DNA of 64,000 nucleotides from Cryptomeria japonica. Its lineage: Eukaryota > Streptophyta > Pinopsida > Cupressales > Cupressaceae. The DNA lies in contig NC_081413.1 in assembly GCF_030272615.1 (NCBI RefSeq), positions 718,045,867-718,109,866 on the forward strand, read 5' to 3'. Below are positions 34,468 to 45,561 of this stretch, piece after piece. The first letter of the stretch is position 1. Each line of letters opens with the position of its first letter. Position numbers and translations under genes: made by a program. The notes beneath the pieces are model-generated. The model did no database searches and had not been told where the DNA came from. It saw only the letters and a program-made list of their open reading frames with translations.

Positions 34468-35520
34468 TGTAGGTCTCGGGGACAACTGAGAGGGGGGGGT
34501 GAATCAGTTGTCTAATAAATTCAAACCAAAATCTTATTAACCAACTTAATGGTTAATGCCGGTAAGACAGTTAAATGTATCGGTAAATAGTGTTAACAGG
34601 AAATGTTGTACCAGTAAGAATAAATGCATGAAACATAAGCACAAAGTCAACCACAACACATGACACAAATATTTGTACATGGAAACCCTATAAGGGGAAA
34701 AACCACGGTGGGAAACCTTACCCACAATCAGATGATACTACTACAGATAGTAAGTGTAGAAGAGGGGTCTGCACATGCAGAAAGGCCAACAGCCTAGAGC
34801 TCACTGCTCAAACACAAATGGGAGTCACACTGACTAAAGTTGGATGGTTAAATCCAATGAGAATGTATTGCACAAAATAGCATCTTCATATGCTGGATTT
34901 AGTACCAGTGTAATGCTGATATGCTTCTACAAAAACCTAACTTCACCTTCAAATGATGTCTTTGTGTATATCTCTGCTTGATCTCACATATATCCTTCCT
35001 TAAATCTTTTTCGCATTCCATAATTGATCTTACAAATAAGATCTTACATTTATACCATACCCTAAGACCAATTTTAGTAGGTCAGCTCTACAAGATATTA
35101 CAATAAAACATTTTACAAATAATACAATATCCGATGCAATAACCAATTGAACATGTCGGCTTAATGCTTTTATAACAATAATAAATCATCTCCATAGCGT
35201 ACCATGCTGATCTGGAAAAGATAAACCTGCCAATGTAAACCTAGATAACCTGGACCTATTTGTCGGTAAAAGCAAATATGCAAATAAGAATATACCAATG
35301 ATATTACTTCAAGGAAAAGTGTCCACATGATGTCTTCGACATTACCAAGTGTCTTCCATGTCATTGCAGGTACCGGTGAACATTATATCCTACCGGTTAA
35401 CCATATACTGGTGATTGTTTGAATAGTTTACTGATTGCCAGTGAATGTTGCTGGATCTCCAAAGTAGCTGTATTTAGCAGGTGTTGACATCAATGACAAA
35501 ACCATACCAAAATACCAACA
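34468..35520 (-). repeat. B 3' LTR (1053 bp)
   Basis: On the - strand it starts TGTTGGTATTTTGG and ends GACCTACA. It differs by scattered substitutions and small indels from the 5' LTR at 40093-41131, so the insertion is not recent. Confidence 0.95.
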
Positions 35521-35882
35521 ATCTCCCCCTTTGGCATTGATGGAAACACAAGATGGAAAAACCATCAAAGTGCCAAAATAGAAATGCCAAGTACAAAAAC
35601 CAATTCTCCCCCTGGGAGTAATATGTGTTTATACAAAGATTTATTTACAATACCAATCTCTCCTCAATAATGCATTTTTCCATATATTTTTCCTTAATGT
35701 TTTTCCATATATCTCTCCCCCTTTAACATCAAATGCCAAAGTCACAAAAAGATCAAGTTCATACAAAATACCAACCAATTCAATATACCAACTACTCCCC
35801 CTGAGAAGTAGCTTCCTCATCAAATACCGGAATAAAAGATTTGTCCATTTAATTCTATTGATTGATGACAATCATCAATTGT
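35521..35882 (-). other. B 3' untranslated region with repeated polypurine tracts
   Basis: On the - strand a tract AAAGGGGGAGAT abuts the 3' LTR (35521-35532). Three further GGGGGAG runs lie near 35603, 35713 and 35793. No coding frame. Confidence 0.8.
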
Positions 35883-37538
35883 CTAAGTCTCTACCGGTGG
35901 AGGTAAGACTCTGAGCTGATCTTTGAGATACTCAAAAGTTTCCTTAGGCAAAGGTTTTGTAAAAATATCTGCAAGTTGTTCTTTAGTATTCACATAAACT
36001 AGTTTTATTTCCTTTTCTTCAACTTTTTCCCTTAGAAAATTCAGTTTGATAGAAACATGTTTTGTTTTAGAATGTAATACTAGATTCTTAGATATATCAA
36101 TTGCTGCAGTGTTATCACAATATATAGTAATAGGTTGCTTGCATTTTACCTTTATGTCTTTCAACATTTGCTTAAGCCAAAGTACCTATGTACAGTTTGT
36201 TGCTGCTGCAACATATTCTAATTATGCTGTTGATAAAGATGTACAACTCTGTTTCTTACTTAACCAAGAAACTAATCTCTTTCCAAGAAAGAATGCTCCT
36301 CCAGTGGTGCTCTTTCTATCATCCACATCTCCTGCCCAATTTGCATCTGTGTATGCATATAGATCAAAATTTTCATCTTTAGGATACCATAATCCAAGAT
36401 TTGTTGTGCCTTGTAAGTACCGGAAAATCCTTTTTACTACTGATTCATGATTTTCCTTGGGATTACTCTAAAATCTAGAAACTATACATATTGCATTCAT
36501 AATATCAGGTCTGGTTTGTGTCAAATATAGTAAACCTCCTATCATAGATTTGTATCTAGTTGGATTAACAGGTGTAGATTCATCCCTTTGAGATAATTTG
36601 TCATTTGTAGTCATAGGTGTGCTTACCGGTTTAGAGTTCTCCATCCCAAATTCCTTGAGTAGTTCTTTCAAGTACTTAGATTGACTCAAAAATATGCCTT
36701 TATCAGTCTGTAAAATCTGCAATCCTAAAAAGAATCTTATTTCTCCAATCATAGACATTTCAAATTCATGCTGCATTTTAAGAGAAAATTCTTTGCATAA
36801 TCCATCTTCTCCTCCAAAGATTATATCATCAACAAATACTTCCATAATCAAAATGTCATCATTAGTTACTTTGTAATATAAATTGCTATCTGCATTTCCT
36901 TTAGTAAAACCAATTTTTAAAAGATACTTATCCAATCTTGCATACTAGGCTCTTGGAGCTTGTTTTAGTCCATACAAAGCTTTTCTTAATCTGCAAACCA
37001 TATCATTGTTATCTGTCAAAGAAAATCCATCAGGTTGTTCAATATATACTTCCTCTTCAAGATCTCCATTCAAAAATGCACATTTAATATCCATTTGATA
37101 AACTTTGTAATCCTTGTGAGCTGCAAAGGCCAAGAATAATCTAACTGCCTCAATTCTGGCTACCGGTGCAAAGGTTTCATTGTAATCAACTCCTTTTTGA
37201 GAATATCCCTTACACACTAGTCTTGCTCTATTCCTAACAACCTTACCATCTTCATTGAGTTTGTTTCTAAATACCCATTTGGTTCCAATTACATTTTTAT
37301 TTTCAGTCTGGGGAACTAATGTCCAAGTATTATTTTTCTCAATTTGTCCTAATTCTTCTTCCATAGCTTTAATCCAAAATTTATCTTCACATGCCATATT
37401 GATAGATAATGGTTCAATTTGAGAAATAAGACATACTTCTTCATTTTCCAATCTTCCTCTTGTCATGACTCCTTTAAATTTGCTTCCAATTATCTGATCT
37501 TCAGAATGATTCAGTCTTACATATCGGGGTGTCTTAGT
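35883..37538 (-). pseudogene. pol: B reverse transcriptase and RNase H, broken
   Basis: It follows the integrase part in the same frame. RT motifs: [65 protein letters not shown], and the catalytic FVDD near 36836-36825 (VFVDDIIFGG). RNase H has LYAYTDANWAGD, STAEYVAAA and a TIYCDNTAAI end. Stops: one after QAPRA where the family has tryptophan (TGG to TAG), one in SRF*SNPKE (probably CAG to TAG), one in the NCT*VLWL region. The frame closes at TAG 35883-35885. Confidence 0.93.
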
Positions 37539-39119
37539 CTATTGTTGTTCTTCAATTACTATGGTATCCTTTGATGATACCAGAGTAACTAGATCATCAT
37601 TCTGTACTGATGGATTTACTATTGGTTCATTTGTCATAATTTCTGTTACCAGTTTAGAGTCTATATACCTTGAAGTTCCTCTGAATTGTTCATCCATCTT
37701 TACATTTGTACTCTCAACAATTTTCTGTAATCTTTTATTTAAGCATCTATAAGCTTTACTCTTAGATGAATAACCAAGAAATATTCCTTCATCACTTCTA
37801 GGATCAAACTTGCTAATATACTCATCTCTTCTAATATAACATTTACTTCCAAAAATTCTGAAATACTTAAGAGTAGGAGTATTACCAAACCATAGTTCAT
37901 GAGGGGTCTTACTGGTTTCACCTTTGATGTGAACTTTGTTGAATGTATAGACAGCAGTGCTTACTGCCTCTCTCCAGTACACATGTGGTAGATTTGCTTC
38001 TGATAACATACTTCTTGCTGCATCCAAAATAGTTATATTTTTCCTTTCAACAACTCCATTCTGTTGTGGTGTCCGAGGTGCTGATAACTGTCTTTTGATT
38101 CCATTTACTTCACGGAATGTATTAAAATCTCTAGATGTGAATTCTCCTCCTTGATCTGATCTTAAACATTTAATTTTCTTACCGGTTTCATTTTCAACCA
38201 TTGCTTTGAATAGTTTGAACTTCCCAAGTGCTTCTGATTTTTCCCTGAGAAAAGTAACCCAACACATTCTAGAATAATCATCAATAATTAGCATGAAATA
38301 TCTATCACCTTGTAAGCTTTTAGTTCTAGCCGGACCACATAAATTAGTGTGAATTAAATCAAGAGCATTATTGGATTTTTCTGGAATACTTTTGAAACTA
38401 GTTCTAACTTGTTTTCTAAATTGACATTCCTTGCAAATTGTATTATGAGGTTTCATAATTTTAGGTAGATCTCTAACTGCCTTAGAAGTACTGATTTTTA
38501 CCATGCAATCAAAATTTACATGACATAGTCTTTTATGCCATAGCCAACTTTCATCTATATGTGCAATTAAGCATGCCTTTTCACTGTTATTCAAATGAAA
38601 GATATTACCTCCAGTCTGATTACCGGTTGCAATTTCCAAACCAGTTCTATTCATGATTTTGCATTTTCCATTTTTAAATTGTAGCTGAAAACCTTTCTCA
38701 ACTAATTGACCAACACTTAAAAGATTATGTTTTAATCCTTCAACATAGTAAACATTGTCAATGTTATCTTTACCATGAAGAGATATTGAACCCTTACCTT
38801 TGATTGAACAGGCTTTGTCATCTCCGAATCTTACTAAACCTCCATTGTATTCTTGAAAGTTCAAGAATTTGCCTTTGTCTCGAGTCATGTGATGTGAGCA
38901 TCCTGAGTTAATAATCCATTCATCCTTTGATTCAACTTTAGCTACTAGGGCTTGTTCTACCAGTTGAGCAATAGGTACCGGTTGATCTTCTATTATAGCA
39001 ACAAAGACCCATCCATTGTCTGCTGGATCCTCATCAGAATCATCAGTCACACCTTCATCAGCAATGTAACAAGATTTATCTTTGTTTTTCTTAAATCTGT
39101 ATCTCTGATATTCAGGATT
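37539..39119 (-). pseudogene. pol: B protease and integrase with lost active-site aspartates
   Basis: This is the C-terminal part of a 663-codon frame starting at 39530. The protease motif reads WIINSGCSHHMT: asparagine at residue 208 (codon 38907-38909) replaces the catalytic aspartate of the family's DSG. Integrase has zinc residues H332, H337, C366 and C369. The first core aspartate is asparagine at residue 396 (LIHTNLCGP, codon 38343-38345), while D459 (RSDQGGEF) and E495 (NGVVERKN) are intact. Both changes fit G-to-A. The frame ends at a TAG (37539-37541). Confidence 0.92.
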
Positions 39120-40033
39120 AGGTTTGTATGTCCTTCTAGCTTCTTCTCTTAGTCTAGCATGTCTATCAGGGCATCTTGAAGCCATATGACCAATCTTATT
39201 GCAGTTGAAACATTTAAAGGGAGCTTTACCTTCATACTTACTTCCAATTGGACCTTTTGGCATTTTTCTTGCAAATAGTGCTTCAAGTTCTTCAAGCTCT
39301 TCATTCTCCTTCTTGGTTTCTTCAAGTTCTCTTGCATAAAAGGCTCTCCAGTCTGATTTGTCAAAAGATGGAGCAGATGATGTTGATGCTTTGAAGGCCA
39401 AATCAATTTTTATAGTAGCAACAGGACCAAATTCCTCAATTTCAAAATCTGAAAGTTTTCCAATCAATGTATCCCTAGTTACTGATGTATTAGGCATTGT
39501 TCTCAACTCATTAATAGCAGTAACCTTCATTTTATATGTCGGTGGAAAACCTCTTAAGATTTTGAAACAATCTCATCTTCACTCAAGGTTCCTCCACAAC
39601 ATTTGATACCTAAAACAATTTCATTTACTCTTTCCATAAAAGTAGAAATTCTTTCATCTTCTTCCATTTTTAGATGTTCATACCTGACTCAGAAGCTTTC
39701 AATTTTTGCAATTTTGACTATGGAATCCCCTTCATTCAGTGTTTCCAAATGATCCCAAATAGCTTTTGCAGTAGATCTATCTGATAATCCCATGATTTGT
39801 TGATCTGATAATGTGCTCAAAAGTGCTTCTCTTGCTTTGCAATCATTTTCTTCATCTTTAGCTAAAGTAATAGGAGCAGGCTGACCAGCTACAGTAGCAG
39901 TATAACCATTCTTAGTAACTTCCCAGATGTCTTTACCAATGCAATTCAGATGTGTCTCCTTTCTGATTTTCCATATTCCATAGTTGGTTCCATCAAGTTT
40001 AGGACTATCCTTTTTGAAATAATTAGTAGACAT
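39120..40033 (-). pseudogene. gag: B gag, broken
   Basis: Start ATG at 40033, just after the primer site. The N-terminus (KLDGTNYGIWK, AIWDHLETLNEG) is the plant copia gag domain, and the knuckle CFNCNKIGHMASRC lies at 39212-39171. A TGA at 39691-39689 (probably from CGA) and loss of one A in an A-run near 39565 (the family reads IVSKILRGFPP) break the frame, which reopens at 39530. Confidence 0.92.
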
Positions 40034-40078
40034 TGGATCTCCTCAAGTTGTTAAACTTCTACAAAAAAAGAGGACTAG

Positions 40079-40090
40079 GCTCTGATACCA
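40079..40090 (-). promoter_or_regulatory. B primer-binding site
   Basis: On the - strand TGGTATCAGAGC starts two bases after the 5' LTR, complementary to initiator tRNA-Met, the same as in C1 and C2. Confidence 0.95.
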
Positions 40091-40092
40091 AT

Positions 40093-41131
40093 TGTAGGTC
40101 CCAGGGAAAACTGAGAGAGGGGGATGAATCAGTTGTCTAATAAATTCAAACCAAAATCTTATTAACCAACTTAATGCTTAATACTGTAAGATAGTTAAAT
40201 GTGCCGGTAAACAGTGTTAATAGGAAATGCTATACCGGTAAGAATTAATGCATGAAACATAAGCACAAAGTCAACCACAACACATGACACAAATATTTGT
40301 ACATGGAAACCCTATAAGGGGAAAAACCATGATGGGAAACCTTACCCACAATTAGATGATACTACTACAAATAGTGAGTGTACAAGAGGGGTCTACACAT
40401 GCAGAAAGGCCAACAACCTAGAGCTCACTGCTCAAACACAAATGAGAGTCACACTAACTACAGTTGGATGGTTAAATCCAATGAGAATGTACTACACAAA
40501 ATAGCATCTTCATATGCTGGATTCAGTACCGGTGTAATGCTGATATGCTTCTACAAAAACCTAACTTCACCTTCAAACGATGTCTTCATGTATATCTCTG
40601 CTTGATCTCACATATATCCTTCCTTAAATCATTTTCGCATTCCACAATTGATCTTACATTTATACCATACCCTAAGAACAATTTTAGTAGGTCGGCTCTA
40701 CAAGATATTACAATAAAATTTTTTACAAATAATACAATATCTGATGCAATAACTGATTGAACATGTCGGCTTAATGCTTTTATAACAATAATAAATCATC
40801 TCCATAGCGTACCATGCTGATCTGGAAAAGATAAACCTGTCGGTGTAACCCTAGATAACTTGGACCTATTTGCCGGTAAAAGCAAATATGCAAATAAGAA
40901 TATACCAATGATGTTACTTCAAGGAAAAGTGTCCACATGATGTCTTCGACATTACCAAGTGTCTTCCATGTCATTGCAGGTACCGGTGAACATTATATCC
41001 TATCGGTTAACCCATATACCGGTGATTGTTTGAATAGTTTACTGATTGCCGGTGAATGTTGCTGGATCTCCAAAGTAGGTGTATTTAGCAGGTGTTGACG
41101 TCAATGACAAAACCATACCAAAATACCAACA
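40093..41131 (-). repeat. B 5' LTR (1039 bp)
   Basis: This is the partner of 34468-35520, with the same ends. It carries several ACCGGT hexamers, some decayed to ACCAGT or ATCGGT in the other copy. Confidence 0.95.
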
Positions 41132-41136
41132 TCATA

Positions 41137-44111
41137 TAAGGATCATTTTGAGCAGAGTCCATGGTGACAAGATGTATCTAGAGAGGATGCATGATATCAC
41201 GCCTCAGGCAATTCATGCAGTCACCAGTTTCTGTAACACAGGGGAAGTGCCAGCCCTAAGAACAATAAGCAAAATGGAAATGGCCAAGCTCACTGGTTCA
41301 ACAAGTGACTCACAAGGTATGACAGTTAATCCTATCAAGGATGATCTAGTGAAATACGGCATGGTGATAGGCTATAGAACATTCTCAGCCAGTAGGATTA
41401 ATTATGTATCTGTTGTAGCGGTAAATGCCACTTACCGAATGATTAAAGAGGATGCATCATTTGACCTATGCACTGGTATGTAGAGGCAACTCCTATCTAA
41501 TCTGAAGTTGATTAAACAGGATAATGCACTGAGATTCAAATTTGGACAACTATTGGTTGGGTTGTTTTTCTATTTCCAAGGCTACTTTCCTGGAGTAGGA
41601 GATGTCCAGTGGTCTCCTGACCAACCAGTGACCAAGCAGATCAAGGAAAGCATAAAAGAGATTGGAACCGGTTACCTTGATGTGCTGAACAAATATTTTG
41701 ATGAGTTCAGAAGGAAGATGAGTCAAAGGGTAAGGATCTCAGGTGATATTGTTAAGAAATATGAAGATGACATCTGTTTCACCATCCAAGTGGACAAATG
41801 CTTAATGGAGGTTGTTGAGCCTAGAATGGAAGAAGTGGAGCCAATGGGCTATGAGGTGATGTATGACATGCTGGAAGGGTATACCTCAACCCTTATTGCC
41901 TTGCCTCTTGATCCTAAGGCTAAGAGGACCAGAACCTATTTGGAGAGGATTGCACCGACCGAGGAACCCTCTATTAAGAAAGGAAAAGAATTGGTTGCAA
42001 AGAAAGTAAAGGCAGTACCTGCAACATTGACACCGACTACTACTACAACTCCAAGAGTGACCAAGTGGTCACCTGCAAAGAAGAAACCAGAAGTGACACC
42101 GGCAAAAGTCTTTGAAAGAAAAAGGAAGACTAAGACAAATTAACTGGACTCTGAAGAGACTGAGTCTGATGAAAAGCCAAAGAAGGCTAGACAGACAAAG
42201 AAGATGAAGAAGAATGAACCAGCAACATCCGCACCGGTAAATATTGATATCTCCTCATACAAACCTTTGACACATTTTCAAAGGACAATTAAGAACATTA
42301 GGAGAAAATTACTGCATGATTTAGTAGATTATTATGATGATTTTAGTGATGAGGAGAAAGAAGAAGTATTACAGGAAATCATTATTTATTTGTGTAAAAA
42401 TGACCGGTCGCCATCAGAGATTAAATCTCAGACACTGGATTCTTTATATAAAATATTAGATAATAAATGGCGCATTGCCATTGAAAAAGAAAAGGAGATT
42501 AGGGAGAAAGTCTTTGCACAGTACTTTCCCGACCTCTCAAATTCAGAATTATTTGATGTTTTGGACCAAAATAAAGGACTCTTCTTCACAAGGAGAAGAA
42601 GACTCTGGCTGTTGGAGGGAAGAGTTGATGATGTTGAAAAAGACACTCATCAGTATATGAATCATACTATTCAAGCTCACAAAGCACGAATGGTCAACCT
42701 GCAAGCAGAAAAAGAACCGGTCATATCCAAATTGGATGAAGTTTTTGATGAAGAAGGAAACTCGGTTGAAGAACCAATTGACACTATTGATGTCAATGCC
42801 CTAGACGTAGAAGTTGTCACTTAGGACATACCTTCTGAGGGAACAAAATAAGGGCAACAAGCTAAACAGGGCAGTGAGCAAGCCAAGGACACATAGGAAG
42901 CGGCTAAGGAGCAAGAAGAGAAGAAGAAGAGGGATGAAGATGAGAAAAAGAGAAAAGAGGAAGAGAAGAGAAAAGAGGAAGAGGAGAAATGAAAAGATGA
43001 AGAGAAGAAGAAGCAAGAAGATGATAGGAAGAAGAAAGAAGAAGAGGATAAGGAAGAAAAGAAGAAGAAAGAAGAGGAAGAAAAGAAGAAGAAGGAAGAG
43101 GAAGAGAAAGAAGAGGAGAAGAGGAAGGAAGCAGAGAGGAAAAAGAAAGAAGAGGAAGACAAGGAACAAGAACAGAAGAAAGAAGCAGAGAAAAGGAAGA
43201 AGGAAGAAGCAGACAAGGCAGCGGAAGCAATGAAGAGCACATAGATGGAGACTCTGAAGGCAACCGAGAGTCAAGCCAAATCGGCCGATATCTCCAGTCC
43301 TATTGATCTCCAATCTGCAAGTGAGTCAAAGCTTATGCAGAGCATCAAGGTTGCTCAAGGGCACCTTAAAATCATTCGCAGGAAAAAGGAGCAAGACATA
43401 ATTCAAGCGGCTGTAGACACCCTTACTGGTTTGATCCCCGGTACCAATCTTCCTAACACTGAATCATCACTAGCACAGCTCAAACTACTATGTACTGTAG
43501 TGGATGATCAGGTGCAGACCCTGGAAGAAGCAACTGAGGCAAATGTCAAGAAAGAGCATCAAAAGGCTCTTAACATTGCTCTAGTGAAAAAGTTGAATGA
43601 GCTCTGGTTTGAACTTCTAAAAGACCAAAAGGATATAAGGGATGCTTTGGATGAGGGAAACTTGCTACTAAGCAAAATCTGTCAACCCCATCTATTTTGC
43701 GATGATGTGCTAACTTAGAAGCAAAATCTTCAAATGGACTTATTGTCCTACTTGAGTACATTTAAGCCACCCTATGATTCCTTTACAACTTATGGGCAAA
43801 CCATTCACCGGTTCCAGATCTAGTCAGCCAAAATGGAGCAAGAGATCAGTACACGATCTAGAGATTTGTAGGAGCTACAACTGGTTTTACTTCCATGTCT
43901 GCAAATTCTTTAGAAGTGTTATCAGAACCTGGATGCCTTGACAGTTACGCAAGAGCTGAGCATAGTTGATGCCATGGAGGAATAGGTATCCCAAATGCAA
44001 ACAGAGAAAGAAGTGGCCACCTCCCTACTTGAGTCCTGGTCTCTATCCATGAAACAATTTTTGCAGGACTATAAATCAATTTTTGACAAGTATTATTCAT
44101 TGTTGTCATAA
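41137..44111 (+). pseudogene. C1 ORF2, main part: large Glu/Lys-rich protein of unknown type
   Basis: One frame continues from the N-terminal part to TAA 44109-44111. The order is a globular N-terminal third (RVHGDKMYLERMHDITPQAIHAV, GLFFYFQGYFPGVGDVQW), a Pro/Lys/Thr linker, a helical domain (YKPLTHFQRTIKNIRRKLL), a tract of about 110 residues of nearly pure Glu and Lys (42885-43225), and a C-terminal helical region (DTLTGLIPGTNLPNTESS). About ten in-frame stops occur, mostly TAG. I do not recognise the family. Keeping frame and order in two copies argues that it was a real protein. Confidence 0.78.
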
Positions 44112-44444
44112 ACTTTTATTATTTCAATATCAAATGAAAAAAGGGTTGTTCAGCGGTACTTTGTCATTATTAGCAAAGGGGGAGAAGTACTCTATCTATT
44201 TTGGAGACAAATAGGGAGAAGTATCTGGTTTTAAAATTTTGATATATGTTTTGATATATGCTATATGCTCTGATATCTCAATGTTTATGCTCTATATGCA
44301 AAATTGATATACATTGTATTGATTAAGGGATAGTGTATATGCTTAGGGGGAGCAATTTTGTTAATGGCATGTTTTTGTTGTAAAACACTTAGATGTCAAA
44401 ATTTTATTTTCCTAAGTGTTGCCATCAATGTCAAAGGGGGAGAT
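44112..44444 (+). other. C1 3' untranslated region and polypurine tracts
   Basis: The tract CAAAGGGGGAGAT at 44432-44444 abuts the LTR. Similar GGGGGAG tracts lie near 44182 and 44344. No coding frame. Confidence 0.8.
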
Positions 44445-45561
44445 TGTTGGCATTTTTGATGTTTATGTTGTGATTTTCATTGATGGACACACACTTGTAT
44501 TGAGATCCCCTTTATATGTATGAGCCAGAGCTCAACCGGTATTTGTTTCAACCAGTATGTTGTATTCTAGTCTTTAGACTATTGGTGATTTTACAGAATG
44601 TGTTTCCTGGTCTGAAGCGACATGTCGACCCCAATTGGTTCGTAGATCTCAAGTGGTACGAGGGAGAAAAGTGGCATAACACATTCTTACCAATCTTCAT
44701 TTTTGTCAAACCGGCAACCGGTATTTTGTATGAACCGGTAATACTTTGTGATGAGTTACCAATCCACCGATTGATTGATTGTGCTTTTTGTGTCGTGTTA
44801 CCGAGTATGTCTAGATTCATTGAACCTAGGAAATTGTAATGTAATCCTATTGGACTGACATGAAATCAGATTCCTTTAAAAGGACATCATGTCTAGGGTT
44901 TTGAGTTGTTGTTGAAAGGGTTTAAGGTGGTTGTTGAGTTGTTGTAAGAGTGATCTTATCTGAGAAGATCAAGTTGTAACTGAGAGAGATAGAGAAGACT
45001 GAAGTAATGCTAAAACACATTAGCAGTGAGCTATACTGGATCTAACCAAGCAATTTGTGCTATTAGATAGATCAAACACTTGTTGATTACTCACATCTTT
45101 GACAAGTCTGTAGCCCTTAACCGGGTAGGCCCAAAAGCCTATTGTAAAATCCTCTAACAAGGTGGTTCACTTCTATGAATCTAAAATCCTCTAACAAGGT
45201 AGTCTTCAATTGGACTTATCTCCTAATAGAGACTGAGATTCCTAACAGGATCTATTTCTGGTGAAGAACATTGTAAGACCTTAACCGGTTTGACCTTAAC
45301 CAGTTTGGTTTCTATTCTGCAGATAGTGACTTGTGAGTTCCATTTCATCGTGGTTTTTCCTAGTTGGGTTTCCACGTCAAATATATTGTGTTATGGTTGT
45401 ATTGCTTTTGTGGGTGAATGCTTTATTCGCATTTTGGTTTGCATGTGTGATAACCGGTCTGTCTATTAAACTGTTTTACCGGTTTATCTTCAGACTGTTT
45501 AAGTGTCTAAGGATAGAGATTTTTGGTATACTAATTCACCCCCCCCTTTTAGTATTCATCA
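44445..45561 (+). repeat. C1 3' LTR (1117 bp)
   Basis: Same ends as the 5' LTR. It includes the hairpin at 44737-44760 (GGTAA with TTACC around a CTTTGTGATGA loop). Duplication GAGGA follows at 45562. Confidence 0.95.

Larger units (their letters stand above)
34468..41131 (-). mobile_element. B: complete Ty1/copia retrotransposon nested in C1
   Basis: On the - strand: 5' LTR 40093-41131, initiator-Met primer site, gag, protease, integrase, RT, RNase H, polypurine tract, 3' LTR 34468-35520. The duplication TCATA lies at 34463-34467 and 41132-41136. Integrase before RT is the Ty1/copia order. The insertion splits C1 ORF2 cleanly, and C2 shows the empty site. Several stops, one frameshift and lost catalytic residues make it inactive. 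Confidence 0.96.
31262..45561 (+). mobile_element. C1: pol-less two-ORF LTR retrotransposon, interrupted by element B
   Basis: Two LTRs (1140 and 1117 bp), an initiator-Met primer site, a polypurine tract and a 5-bp duplication GAGGA (31257-31261 and 45562-45566) define a complete insertion. Without B it is about 7.6 kb, like C2 (7.5 kb). It encodes a coiled-coil zinc-knuckle protein and a second large protein of unknown type, with no protease, integrase, RT or RNase H. LTR ends, primer site and tract resemble Ty1/copia, so copia enzymes probably mobilised it (inference). Confidence 0.93.

Noticed and set aside
36046-36450. 134-codon + strand frame
   Set aside because: It is opposite the RNase H region of B, whose - strand frame has clear family motifs.
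42801-43313. Long - strand frames rich in Ser, Leu and Phe (also 53105-53549)
   Set aside because: They are shadows of the GA-repeat tract that codes Glu/Lys on the + strand; no independent evidence.
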